This document shows, piece after piece, positions 7,757 through 16,519 of a stretch of DNA of 64,000 nt. Within the stretch, counting starts at the first letter, position 1; the number at the start of each line of letters is the position of its first letter. Position numbers and translations under genes: made by a program. Source of the DNA: Flavobacterium pectinovorum (lineage in GTDB: Bacteria; Bacteroidota; Bacteroidia; Flavobacteriales; Flavobacteriaceae); the NCBI RefSeq assembly GCF_006438875.1, contig NZ_RCZH01000005.1:186001-250000 (forward strand), in the 5' to 3' direction. The notes under the pieces are model-generated. The model ran no database searches. It was not told where the DNA came from and was given only the letters and a program-made list of their open reading frames with translations.

Positions 7757-8734
7757 ATGACGAAATATACCGTAAAAAAATACGATCAAAACGATTACAC
7801 AATTTGGAATGACTTTATTGCTCAGGCCAAAAATGCTACGTTTTTATTTCACAGAGATTTCATGGAATATCATAAGGATCGGTTTGAAGATTTTTCAATT
7901 TTAATTTTTGAAGATCAGAAACTAAAAGCGGTTTTACCTGCTAATAAAGTTGGAAATTTGGTTTATTCGCATCAAGGGCTTACGTATGGCGGATTGGTTT
8001 ATAAAGAAGAAACAAAACTGACTTCGGTAATTGAAATTTTTCGTGATTTGTTGTTTTTTTTGAACGAACATAATTTTGAAAAATTACATTTTAAAACTAT
8101 TCCATCAATTTATCATCTTAAAGCAGCTGAAGAAATTTTGTATAGTTTGTTTCTGGCAGAAGCAAAAAATGTTAGAAGAGATTCACTTTCTGTAATTGAT
8201 TTAGAACAGGAAAAATCAATTTCGAAGGTTAGAAAAAGAGGTTTAAAAAAAGCGATTAGCAAAAAACTTGTAATTAAGGAAGAATCTAATTTTGAACCTT
8301 TTTGGAATGAGATTTTGATTCCGAATTTAGAAAATAAACATAATGTGATTCCAGTTCATTCCGTTGAAGAAATGCAATTTTTGAAATCACATTTCCCTGA
8401 AAATATTCATCAGTTTAATGTTTATTTAGATGATAAAATTGTTGCCGGAACAACTGTTTTTGAAACTGAAACTGTTGCACATTGTCAGTATATTTCAAAA
8501 GATCAAAATAAAGAAAATCTGGGAAGTTTAGATTTTTTATTTCATTTTCTGATTCATGAGAGATTCGCTCATAAACGTTTTTTTGATTTTGGAATTTCAA
8601 ATGAGAATAACGGAAAAAAACTAAATCAAGGATTAGCGTACTGGAAAGAAAGTTTTGGCGCCGGAACAATTGTTCATGATTTTTATGAAGTTGAAACTTC
8701 CAATTATAATAAGTTAAATAGTATTTTTGTTTAA
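7757..8734 (+). CDS. GNAT/FemAB-like acyltransferase of polysaccharide cluster
   Basis: This 325-residue protein has the layout of FemAB/BioF2-like GNAT proteins. The N-terminal lobe contains FLFHRDFMEYH, a typical opening of this group, and the C-terminal lobe has KIVAGTTVFET and FDFGISNENNGKKLNQGL. FemAB-like enzymes transfer amino-acyl or acyl groups. Directly followed after 13 bases by the sugar aminotransferase gene, it may acylate the amino sugar made by that enzyme, the place FdtC holds in the known Fuc3NAc pathway. It is not an FdtC homologue by fold, so that role is only an inference from context. It is the first gene of the plus-strand polysaccharide operon. Confidence 0.75.
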   Translation: MTKYTVKKYDQNDYTIWNDFIAQAKNATFLFHRDFMEYHKDRFEDFSILIFEDQKLKAVLPANKVGNLVYSHQGLTYGGLVYKEETKLTSVIEIFRDLLFFLNEHNFEKLHFKTIPSIYHLKAAEEILYSLFLAEAKNVRRDSLSVIDLEQEKSISKVRKRGLKKAISKKLVIKEESNFEPFWNEILIPNLENKHNVIPVHSVEEMQFLKSHFPENIHQFNVYLDDKIVAGTTVFETETVAHCQYISKDQNKENLGSLDFLFHFLIHERFAHKRFFDFGISNENNGKKLNQGLAYWKESFGAGTIVHDFYEVETSNYNKLNSIFV

Positions 8735-8747
8735 TAAATAAAAAACA

Positions 8748-9848
8748 ATGATACCATTTCTGGATCTAAAAAAAATAAACCAACCTTATGAAACTGCTTT
8801 TCAGGAAAAACTGAAATTGGTTTTAGATAATGGCTGGTATATTTTAGGGAAAGAAGTTGAAAATTTTGAAAAGGCTTTCGCCGAATATTGTCACACAAAA
8901 TATTGCATAGGAGTTGGGAATGGTTTTGATGCCTTAGTTTTGATTTTTAAAGGTTATATTCAGTTAGGAAAACTCCAAAAAGGCGACGAAGTTATTGTTC
9001 CGGCAAATACTTATATTGCTAGTATTCTTGCCATTTTGCAAGCAGATTTAGTTCCGGTTTTGGTCGAGCCAAAGTTGGAAACCTATAACATCAATCCGGA
9101 TCTAATTCAGGAGAAAATAACGCCAAAAACAAAAGCAATTTTAGCTGTTCATCTTTACGGACAATTGGCTGAAATGGAAAAGATAAACGAAATTGCGAAT
9201 CAACATAATCTGATTGTTGTTGAAGATAGTGCACAATCTCACGGAGCAATCAATAATCAACAATTAATAATTAACAATCAACAATCAGCGCAAGCCTACA
9301 GTTTTTATCCGGGAAAAAACCTGGGTTGTTTAGGTGACGGCGGTGCAATTACCACAAATGATTCTGAACTTGCAAAAGTACTTTTTTCGCTTCGTAACTA
9401 TGGCTCGGAGAAAAAGTATTACAACGAATTTGTTGGTATAAATTCTAGATTAGACGAGCTGCAGGCAGGTTTTTTGAACTTGAAATTACCCAATTTAGAT
9501 GCCGATAATGAAAAGCGAAGATCAATTGCAAAACGCTATTTATCAGAAATAAAAAATGATAAAATAAAATTACCATTTTGGGATTTATCAAATAATCATG
9601 TTTTCCATTTGTTTGTAATAAGAACTGAAAACAGGGATGATTTACAACATTATCTGACTCAAAAAAATATAGAAACCATTATTCATTATCCAATTCCGCC
9701 ACACAAGCAAAAAGCATTTCCTGATTGGAATAATTTGTCATTTCCGATTACAGAAAAGATCCATAATGAAATTTTAAGTTTACCAATTAGTCCGGTTTTA
9801 ACAGAAACTGAAGTTGATTTTATTATTGAAATTTTAAATCAATACTAG
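8748..9848 (+). CDS. fdtB: DegT/DnrJ/EryC1-type sugar aminotransferase, FdtB-like
   Basis: This 366-residue PLP enzyme has the complete DegT fold. VGNGFDAL near residues 56-63, VPANTYIAS, VVEDSAQSHGA and the PLP lysine K190 in SFYPGKNLG are all visible. With the ketoisomerase FdtA encoded at 16106 it would turn dTDP-3-oxo-6-deoxygalactose into dTDP-3-amino-3,6-dideoxygalactose. The FdtB name depends on this partner. An unusual Asn/Gln-rich stretch at residues 168-182, just before the active-site lysine motif, is encoded by a repeat described separately. The stop codon is separated by one base from the TTG start of the flippase gene. Confidence 0.85.
   Translation: MIPFLDLKKINQPYETAFQEKLKLVLDNGWYILGKEVENFEKAFAEYCHTKYCIGVGNGFDALVLIFKGYIQLGKLQKGDEVIVPANTYIASILAILQADLVPVLVEPKLETYNINPDLIQEKITPKTKAILAVHLYGQLAEMEKINEIANQHNLIVVEDSAQSHGAINNQQLIINNQQSAQAYSFYPGKNLGCLGDGGAITTNDSELAKVLFSLRNYGSEKKYYNEFVGINSRLDELQAGFLNLKLPNLDADNEKRRSIAKRYLSEIKNDKIKLPFWDLSNNHVFHLFVIRTENRDDLQHYLTQKNIETIIHYPIPPHKQKAFPDWNNLSFPITEKIHNEILSLPISPVLTETEVDFIIEILNQY
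9247..9286 (+). repeat. CAATCAACAATTAA-type repeat in frame within aminotransferase gene
   Basis: The DNA is a tandem of CAATAATCAACAATTAATAA and TTAACAATCAACAATCAG words. It encodes INNQQLIINNQQSAQ in the loop before the SFYPGK motif. Nearly the same words occur in frame inside valS at 55625-55653. The base composition and periodicity are unlike the surrounding codons. Confidence 0.75.
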
Positions 9849-9849
9849 T

Positions 9850-11136
9850 TTGAGTTCTTTAAAAAAAATAACCGACTCTACTTTGTTTAAAATTACTTCA
9901 TTAAATAGTTTTAGTGTTGGACTAAAAATTGGGATTGGAATAATAACCTCTAAAATTTTAGCCATTTTTGTGGGTCCCGGTGGAATGGCTTTGGTGGGAA
10001 ATTTGCGTAATTTTTTAACTTCTTTAGAAAGTATTTCAACATTAGGTTTTCAGAGTGGTGTTGTGAAATATATAGCCGAAAATCAAAAAAATGAAGAAGA
10101 ATTAAAAAAGATAATTGCAACCGTTTTTATCAGTTTAATTTTTATTGTCATTGTTTTAAGCGGTGTTTTATTCTTTTTTGCGTCCTATTGGAGCAATGCA
10201 ACATTAGGAAATCATTCAGATTATTCGGTAGTATTCAAAGTTTTATCATTGGCTTTACCTTGGTACGCAGTGTCTGTTTTTTTATTATCCGTTTTAAACG
10301 GATTATGTAAATTCCGAAAAGTTATTTGGGTCAATATAATTGGGAATTTAATTGGTCTTGTGATTTCTATTTTAATGATTCTAAAGTTTCACACTTTAGG
10401 AGCATTATTGGCGATTGTAATTACGCCTTCATTACTCTTTTTTGTAACGTTTTATTTTGTACAGAAAGAGATTAAGTTTCTTCAGACAATTAGGTTTAAT
10501 TTATATGATTTTAAAATTATTAAAAACCTGTTGCCTTATTCCTTAATGGCGCTGGTTTCATCGGTTTTAGGACCAATTGTTTTTCTGGCAATCCGTAACC
10601 ATATTATTAAAGAATTAGGTATAAATCAAGCTGGTTTTTGGGAAACAATGTCCAGGATTTCTTCTTATTATATGCTTTTTATCAGTACAATTTTAACTGT
10701 TTATTTTTTGCCAAAACTTTCGCAGGCAAAAGATAATAAAGAAACAAAAGCATTATTTGGGCAGTTTTATAAATCTATTTTGCCTGTTTTTTGTATCGGT
10801 TTAGTTATAATTTATTTTTCTCGTTATTTTATTATTCAATTATTATTTACCAAAGAATTTTTGCCTGTTACCTCTCTTTTTCTATGGCAGTTAATAGGTG
10901 ATGTTTTTAAAGTTGCATCCCTAATTTTAGGCTATCAGTTTTTTGCCAAAAAGCTTACAAGAGCCTTTATAATTTCAGAGTTGTTTTCATTAGCAGTTTT
11001 ATATTTTTCAACTCTCTACTTTGTTAATGTTTTTGGATTAGAAGGTGCAGTAATTGCACAAGCTTTAGATAATTTCCTCTATTTGATTGTTCTGTTGTTT
11101 TATTTTAGAGATGTATTAATAAGCCGTTCGGAGTAA
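9850..11136 (+). CDS. wzx: Wzx-like O-antigen/polysaccharide flippase
   Basis: This 428-residue, very hydrophobic protein shows about 12 membrane segments and the MOP-type pattern of a lipid-linked oligosaccharide translocase (GPGGMALVGNLRNF near the N-terminus, YWSNATL in an early loop). It would flip undecaprenyl-linked repeat units to the periplasm. The chosen start is a TTG at 9850, one base after the aminotransferase stop. No in-frame ATG lies close enough to keep the first helix, and coupling to the upstream gene is likely. It closes the first plus-strand run; convergent genes follow. No Wzy polymerase or initiating transferase is recognised in the window. Confidence 0.85.
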   Translation: MSSLKKITDSTLFKITSLNSFSVGLKIGIGIITSKILAIFVGPGGMALVGNLRNFLTSLESISTLGFQSGVVKYIAENQKNEEELKKIIATVFISLIFIVIVLSGVLFFFASYWSNATLGNHSDYSVVFKVLSLALPWYAVSVFLLSVLNGLCKFRKVIWVNIIGNLIGLVISILMILKFHTLGALLAIVITPSLLFFVTFYFVQKEIKFLQTIRFNLYDFKIIKNLLPYSLMALVSSVLGPIVFLAIRNHIIKELGINQAGFWETMSRISSYYMLFISTILTVYFLPKLSQAKDNKETKALFGQFYKSILPVFCIGLVIIYFSRYFIIQLLFTKEFLPVTSLFLWQLIGDVFKVASLILGYQFFAKKLTRAFIISELFSLAVLYFSTLYFVNVFGLEGAVIAQALDNFLYLIVLLFYFRDVLISRSE

Positions 11137-11182
11137 GACAAAGTCAGAGAATTGTTGTGCATGTTAAGGACTGGGCACTTCT

Positions 11183-11758
11183 TTAAATAAAACGTTTAGA
11201 GATAGTTAGCATTTCTATATCTCCTTTTCCGTTGCCATAAACGTGAATTTCGTCAAATTCATCAAGATTTATAAGCTCTTTTATTCTGCTTACTTTTTCA
11301 ATTCCGAAACAATTTTTGGTTGAAAAATTACCAGTTAACAAGTTGTTTTGAACTTCAATTTTTGTCCCTATTACAGATACTCCAAATTGATTGCTCCAAG
11401 GTTCGATCCATTCCGGTAAAGATGCAGTTACTATATAAACCAAATGATTGTTTTCAAGATGATTTAAGAATTTTGTGTACGTTTCTTTAGCAAGATTTTG
11501 TTCGATTTTTGTTAGAGAAAAATTGCGGCATAAAGTATTAAAATCATCATATTTATAATCTTTGAAAAAATGACGAATGAATTTAATCTTCGTTTTTTCA
11601 TTGGGATATATTCTTAATTTTAATCCAATAAGATAAGGTAAGAGCAGCAATAAACCAGTGTAAAAAGAAATATTCCCGCGGGAGAATTTAGTAAATTCAA
11701 GTAGACTGTCTTTTTTATAAAGCATTCCGTCAAAATCAAAAAAAACTATTGTTTTCAT
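11183..11758 (-). CDS. HAD-IB-like phosphatase with altered motifs
   Basis: This 191-residue protein has the HAD layout: motif I FFDFDGML (D8, D10), motif II VTAS, the lysine in GIEKVSRIKE, and motif IV YGNGKGDIEML. Two positions differ from the common form. Motif I reads DGM where DGT is usual, and motif IV starts GN where GD is usual. The nucleophile D8 and general acid D10 are kept, so some activity is possible. The start overlaps the UbiA-type gene by four bases. In the decaprenyl-phosphoryl-ribose pathway the product of that enzyme must be dephosphorylated at the 5 position, and this is a natural candidate for it. That link is inferred from gene order. Confidence 0.8.
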   Translation of the reverse strand: MKTIVFFDFDGMLYKKDSLLEFTKFSRGNISFYTGLLLLLPYLIGLKLRIYPNEKTKIKFIRHFFKDYKYDDFNTLCRNFSLTKIEQNLAKETYTKFLNHLENNHLVYIVTASLPEWIEPWSNQFGVSVIGTKIEVQNNLLTGNFSTKNCFGIEKVSRIKELINLDEFDEIHVYGNGKGDIEMLTISKRFI

Positions 11759-12624
11759 CTTTTAATGTACAATAGATAGCTCATTAATAGAATCCAGCAC
11801 AGAATCATTATTTGTATGAATCTGTCTTTTAGAACAATTTTGGTAGGTGAGTAGGTGGATTGATCTACTAATGCGAGTTTTAAATAGCGAAAAATACCAT
11901 TTATAACGAAAATTATAGATACATATAATAAATGAGAATTATAATGTTTCTGAACTTCCGGAGAAATACAGTAAAAAATATAGCAAACAATTATCATAGA
12001 GCTTAAAATCCCTAGAATAGTATCGATAAAAACAAGATTATAGCCTTCGACGTTTTTTCTGATTTTCAAGCCATCTTGCGCCAAAACTACATCAGTTCGT
12101 CTTTTTGCAATTCCTAAAAATAAGGCTAAAAGGTAAGTCATTAATAAAATCCAGATCGAGAGGATTATTTCTGTAACAGCAGTTCCGGCCAAAAGTCTTA
12201 ATACAAATCCAAGTGCGATGATGTTTATATCGAGAATAGCAATGTGTTTCAACCATTTTGAATATAAAAAGTTGAGTAAAATATAAGAAGCAATTATAAA
12301 AAACAAATGTATTGACAGTAAGAAAGAAAATAATAAAGACGCTATAATTAGCAAAACCATTATATAAATAGCAAGTTGTGGTTTGATTTTTCCAGATGCT
12401 ATTGGTCTTTTTGATTTTTCAGGATGAGCCTTATCTTCCTCGATGTCAAATAAATCATTTAGAATATATATTCCGCTTGAAGTGATACAAAAGCATAAAA
12501 AAGTAAGGAAAACTTTAAGCAGTAAGTCAAAATATAGAAACTCTCTTCCGAAAAAAAGAGGAGCAAAGACAAATAAATTTTTTAAATATTGATCAAATCG
12601 AATTAGATTCAGATAGTTTTTCAT
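11755..12624 (-). CDS. UbiA-family decaprenyl-phosphate phosphoribosyltransferase-like
   Basis: This 289-residue integral membrane protein has about eight or nine helices. The diagnostic acidic motif is at residues 56-77 and begins NDLFDIEEDKAHPEK with a following RPIASG. As I recall, the NDxxDxxxDxxHP...RPIAxG spacing is that of DPPR synthases such as mycobacterial Rv3806c, not of quinone or heme UbiA enzymes. DPPR synthases join PRPP to polyprenyl phosphate. It overlaps both neighbours by four bases, so GT-C, UbiA and HAD genes are translationally coupled. The polyprenyl substrate in this organism is unknown. Confidence 0.82.
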   Translation of the reverse strand: MKNYLNLIRFDQYLKNLFVFAPLFFGREFLYFDLLLKVFLTFLCFCITSSGIYILNDLFDIEEDKAHPEKSKRPIASGKIKPQLAIYIMVLLIIASLLFSFLLSIHLFFIIASYILLNFLYSKWLKHIAILDINIIALGFVLRLLAGTAVTEIILSIWILLMTYLLALFLGIAKRRTDVVLAQDGLKIRKNVEGYNLVFIDTILGILSSMIIVCYIFYCISPEVQKHYNSHLLYVSIIFVINGIFRYLKLALVDQSTYSPTKIVLKDRFIQIMILCWILLMSYLLYIKR

Positions 12625-14243
12625 TTATTTTTTAATGAATTATAAATAACAAAGTGTTTGGTTTGATCAATTTGGTTGAAATTATTAACAATAAAAAGAG
12701 TAACCTTACTGTACGTAAATACTTCGCCCATTAAATTTTCACCATCAATATAAGTCCGCTCTACAAAAATATAATTTTTCTTATCCGATGCAAGCTTTAT
12801 AAATTGATCTTCTTTGTTTAATACTTCGGTAGATATAATCCAATCTGCGGGTAATTTACTTTGTGTATTAAAGATATAATTTGCCATTGGAGTATTTGGC
12901 GCAACAATAAAATTTGTTCCATATTTTTGAATCAGTTGTTTTAATTCTAAATGATGCTCATAAGTATCCTTATCTGTTTTGATATATTTTAATTTGGGCG
13001 AAATCGAATCTAATCTATATTTCAATTGAGTTATAGAACTGTCTCTGTAAGGTTTTCTGTTAGAAGTAAAAGAAACCAAACAAACTGATATTGCAATCCC
13101 GAAAAAATAATATTTTGAATTTAAAATTTCCCTCAAATCTTTATAATATAAAACGATAAAACTCATAATCATTCCTGTCGAAAAGAGAATCGTAAAATGA
13201 TAACCAAGACTTATAGAAGTTGACCATGCAATAACCAGAGAAACTATTATAGGTGCAAAAAATATTAATGTTTCTCTTTTTTCAAAATAATTGTACAACA
13301 AAGCAATAATACAGCAATTAAAAAATATTACAGACGCATATCGCTGATCATCAAAATAGTGAAACAAAAGGCTTGCGATAAAAAATGAAAATGTTAGCCA
13401 TTTTAAGTAATACCCAATTTCAGGAAGCTTTGCTTGTCTTGTCGAGATAAAATTTTTCACTAAAGGGAATATTAAAACAGTTATTAATATCCATTTATTT
13501 CTAAAACATTTGATATAATAAATAAAACCAGTTTGGATCAGGTCAGAGAATTTGGTTTGATTGGTTATTTGTTCCAGAAAATTTTCTAAAGTAGTTATAC
13601 TTGTAATCCAGTAAATAAAAATAAGAAATAAAAGAACTAAACAGAGCCCAAAAAATGCAGCTTTTTTTAAGTTATAATTGATGAAAACCCAAACAATAAA
13701 TAGTAGTGGAATTAAGTAAAAAGATTGCTTTGTAAGTGCGGATAATAAAGAGAAAAATGCAATAAAAAAGAGTCTTAAATAGGTGTTTCCTGTGTTTTTT
13801 GACATTAACCAAAAAGCAACTGAGGCAAATAATAAACCATCAGTTGTAGGCCAAGGAAAAGGACCAAAATTATGAATTGATACTATAAAACAAATTATTA
13901 TTAAAGCCCACTTATCGATTCCTGTTTTTTTTAAGTTGTAAATAGCATCAAAGCCTGAAACTGTAAAATAAACTTGCAGGGAAAATAGCGAATAAGAAAT
14001 AACTCTGATAAAGAAAAACTGACCTTCCTGAGGAAGTATTTTCATAAAAAAAGCATGAAAGTACAGCGTTACCGGAGGGCCTTTGTAGATAAAATCCTGA
14101 TAAACATCCTGACCATTAATGATTCTCCAGGAAAAACTGGGGATATAACCGGTATCCCAATTTTCAAGTCCAAATTGGCTTAAAACCAAGCAATAAAAAG
14201 CGAGTATTATAAAAAATAAATTTCGGTAAGAAAGTAATTTCAT
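12621..14243 (-). CDS. GT-C fold (GT39-like) membrane glycosyltransferase
   Basis: This 540-residue protein has about eleven membrane helices followed by a soluble C-terminal part of about 150 residues. The first outer loop carries acidic residues (GLENWDTGYI, then GQDVYQDFIYKGPP; E27, D30, D46, D50), as in GT-C enzymes where such residues bind the lipid-phosphate sugar and act as the base. GT-C enzymes use polyprenyl-phosphate sugars. The coupled UbiA-type gene would supply just such a donor. The acceptor cannot be told. It lies 15 bases downstream of a GT2 gene. No named family member is recognised, so the class call is good but the specificity is open. Confidence 0.75.
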   Translation of the reverse strand: MKLLSYRNLFFIILAFYCLVLSQFGLENWDTGYIPSFSWRIINGQDVYQDFIYKGPPVTLYFHAFFMKILPQEGQFFFIRVISYSLFSLQVYFTVSGFDAIYNLKKTGIDKWALIIICFIVSIHNFGPFPWPTTDGLLFASVAFWLMSKNTGNTYLRLFFIAFFSLLSALTKQSFYLIPLLFIVWVFINYNLKKAAFFGLCLVLLFLIFIYWITSITTLENFLEQITNQTKFSDLIQTGFIYYIKCFRNKWILITVLIFPLVKNFISTRQAKLPEIGYYLKWLTFSFFIASLLFHYFDDQRYASVIFFNCCIIALLYNYFEKRETLIFFAPIIVSLVIAWSTSISLGYHFTILFSTGMIMSFIVLYYKDLREILNSKYYFFGIAISVCLVSFTSNRKPYRDSSITQLKYRLDSISPKLKYIKTDKDTYEHHLELKQLIQKYGTNFIVAPNTPMANYIFNTQSKLPADWIISTEVLNKEDQFIKLASDKKNYIFVERTYIDGENLMGEVFTYSKVTLFIVNNFNQIDQTKHFVIYNSLKNK

Positions 14244-14258
14244 GTTGAAATGCTTGTT

Positions 14259-15146
14259 TTAAAAGAATCGTAATTTAATTTCCAACGGAATATATTTTAG
14301 AAACAGCCAAATGTCAAATGTTTTGTAAGCTTTAGCCATTTCAAAATGCAATCTTTTTAATAGCGCTTTATTTTCGTTTTTGGTTTTATTTAATGCAATT
14401 GCTTTTTTAATGACAAGGTAAGAGGAATAGTTTATTTTTTTGGTTTGGGAATTAAATTTTCTATAAAACTGATTTCCTAATGAATTTGCAAGTTCTCTTT
14501 TTTGAACTAAAACGGCATCAATAAATTCAAAATTATAGTTTCTGGAGGTTCTGATCCAAAGGTCTAAATCTTCATAAGCAAGATTTTCGTCATAACCATA
14601 AAGTTGTTCTAAAACGTCTCTTTTGATCATTGAAGAAACGGAACAAATCATACTGCTTTGATTTAACATTGCTAAATAAATATCTCCGGATGCAGGTTTT
14701 GTTACTGCTTTTTTTTCATTGTCAACTTTATAATAATAACGAAGATGTAGATTATCTTCAGAAATTATTTCTGCGTTTCCATAAACGATTGCCGTGTTTT
14801 TCTGTTTGGGATTTAAGAAAGCATTTACTTGTTTTTCAACACAATCTCCCAATAAAATATCATCAGCAGCCAGATCAATTACATATTCACCTTTTGCAAA
14901 TTGTAATGCTTTATTAAATGTTTTTGTGTTTCCTAAATTACTTTTGTTTGAAATAAATCGGATTTCAGTGTGATTTTCGAGCCAATTTTTAATTACTTTT
15001 TTTGAAGCATCACTGCTGCAATCATTGGCAATGATAAGTTCAATATTTTGATAGCTTTGGTTTACTACCGAATTTAACGCTTCAACTACAAACTTTTCAT
15101 GATTGTAACACAAACAAATAATACTAACAAGAGGTGAGTTTTGCAT
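14259..15146 (-). CDS. GT2 family glycosyltransferase
   Basis: This 295-residue GT-A fold enzyme begins SIICLCYNHEKFVVEALNSV, a classical GT2 start. The nucleotide-binding IIANDCSSD follows, then the metal-binding LAADDIL near residue 95. The acceptor-side acidic motif is YEDLDLWIR near residue 195. It would add a sugar from a nucleotide donor to a lipid-linked or other acceptor in the cytoplasm. It leads the minus-strand cassette with the GT-C, UbiA and HAD genes. No clear TAnnTTTG element was found before it. Confidence 0.9.
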   Translation of the reverse strand: MQNSPLVSIICLCYNHEKFVVEALNSVVNQSYQNIELIIANDCSSDASKKVIKNWLENHTEIRFISNKSNLGNTKTFNKALQFAKGEYVIDLAADDILLGDCVEKQVNAFLNPKQKNTAIVYGNAEIISEDNLHLRYYYKVDNEKKAVTKPASGDIYLAMLNQSSMICSVSSMIKRDVLEQLYGYDENLAYEDLDLWIRTSRNYNFEFIDAVLVQKRELANSLGNQFYRKFNSQTKKINYSSYLVIKKAIALNKTKNENKALLKRLHFEMAKAYKTFDIWLFLKYIPLEIKLRFF

Positions 15147-15273
15147 ATAATAATCAAAAAGTGAAAAGAAATATCTTTTGAAACAGCCAAAAATAAAGAA
15201 TTAATAAAAATTTAAATAGCAAAGTTTTAAATATCTATTCTTTCTTGTTTACTATTTTTACATTTGTTTAATT

Positions 15274-16122
15274 ATGGAAGATAAATTGGATGGCTTTTTT
15301 ATAGAAACTGATGTTGAAATTTTGATTTCTACAATGAATCGGGATTCGCTGGATTTTTTAGTTCTGATGTTTCCCCATTCGCATTTTTCTAATTTTTCTA
15401 TTTTAATTGTTAATCAAACTCAAACAGATAAAATTTTAACTTCTACTTATTCTAATGTAAGAGTTATAAACTCGTTTGAGAAAGGTTTGTCCAAAAGCAG
15501 GAATTTGGCTTTTGAAAATGCAACAGGAAAAATTCTTGTTATTGCGGATGATGATATTGTTTATCCCGAAGGATTTATAACCAAAATAATTAATGCTTAT
15601 CATAAATTTCCGGAAGCGGCAGCAATAAATTTTTCGGCGGTAAATTCAGATGGAAATCTAATTAAAAAATATCCTTCAAGATCTAAGAGTAATTTGAATA
15701 TTTTTGATATTCTAAATACAAGTTCAATCGAAATGACAATCAATAGGTCAGTTTTTGATGTAAAGAAGATTCAATTTGATGAAAATTTTGGTTTGGGAAG
15801 TTTTTTTGAGATGGGAGAAGAAGCTATTTTTTTATTCGATTTGAAAGAAAAAAAACAACAGCTTGTATTTGAACCTCAGGCAATTGTAATTCATAATAAT
15901 CAAACTTCCTCAGATAAAAAAAATACAATCGAAAGATATTATATTCAGGGAGCATTGTTTTCCAGAATTTTCAAAAAGAAATATTTTTTTTGGTTGTTAA
16001 TTAAGTTGTTCTTTGAATTAAAACAGAATAAAATAAAATTAAGCAATATTAAAACCGTTCTTGAAAGTGCGAAAAAAGGACATGAAAAATTTGAAATAAT
16101 ACAGTATGGCAATAGAAAATAA
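15274..16122 (+). CDS. GT2-like glycosyltransferase
   Basis: This 282-residue protein opens with EILISTMNRDSLDF and carries KGLSKSRNLAFENA and the DxD-like VIADDDIVYPEGF near residues 90-102. GMGEEAIFLFDL-type acidic residues occur around 185 (LGSFFEMGEEAIFLFDL). The overall layout fits GT2, although the start is shorter than usual. A TACATTTG at 15259-15266 matches a promoter -7 element but would place the transcript start almost at the ATG. Its end overlaps the FdtA-like gene by 17 bases, so the two are coupled. It restarts the plus-strand direction after the inserted minus-strand cassette. Confidence 0.82.
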   Translation: MEDKLDGFFIETDVEILISTMNRDSLDFLVLMFPHSHFSNFSILIVNQTQTDKILTSTYSNVRVINSFEKGLSKSRNLAFENATGKILVIADDDIVYPEGFITKIINAYHKFPEAAAINFSAVNSDGNLIKKYPSRSKSNLNIFDILNTSSIEMTINRSVFDVKKIQFDENFGLGSFFEMGEEAIFLFDLKEKKQQLVFEPQAIVIHNNQTSSDKKNTIERYYIQGALFSRIFKKKYFFWLLIKLFFELKQNKIKLSNIKTVLESAKKGHEKFEIIQYGNRK

Positions 16123-16519
16123 TAGAATACAAATTATTTCAATTCCAAAAATTGAGGAGAGAAGGGGAAATTTATCGGTGATCGAAAATGACACAATCCC
16201 TTTTGCGTTTAAAAGGATTTATTATTTATATGATGTGCCAACAGGATCGGAGCGTGGCGGACATGCACATAAAAATCTTCAGCAGTTTTTGGTTGCTTTA
16301 AGCGGTAGTTTTGATGTTGTTTTAAATGATGGAAAAGAAGAACAGATTATTACCTTAAATAAGCCATATGAAGGTTTGTTGATTAATCCGGGTATTTGGA
16401 GAGAGCTGCAAAATTTTTCTTCGGGTTCGATTTGTTTAGTTGTTGCTTCAGAAGTTTATATTGAAGACGATTATATTAGAGATTTTGATGAATTTATTAA
16501 TTATTCTAATCGTAAATAG
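16106..16519 (+). CDS. fdtA: dTDP-4-oxo-6-deoxyglucose 3,4-ketoisomerase (FdtA/WxcM-like)
   Basis: This 137-residue cupin has the full FdtA pattern: a GNLSVIEND start, FKRIYYLYDVP, and the catalytic GGHAHKNLQQF with His53 and His55. LLINPGIWREL follows. It isomerises dTDP-4-oxo-6-deoxyglucose to the 3-oxo-6-deoxygalactose (FdtA) or glucose (QdtA) product. Sequence alone does not separate the two, so the sugar may be Fuc3N or Qui3N. The FdtB-like aminotransferase is 6 kb away on the same strand, split from it by a convergent cassette. The rmlA/rmlB genes for the dTDP-sugar precursor are not in the window. Its end overlaps the convergent GT2 gene by 14 bases. Confidence 0.88.
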   Translation: MAIENNRIQIISIPKIEERRGNLSVIENDTIPFAFKRIYYLYDVPTGSERGGHAHKNLQQFLVALSGSFDVVLNDGKEEQIITLNKPYEGLLINPGIWRELQNFSSGSICLVVASEVYIEDDYIRDFDEFINYSNRK

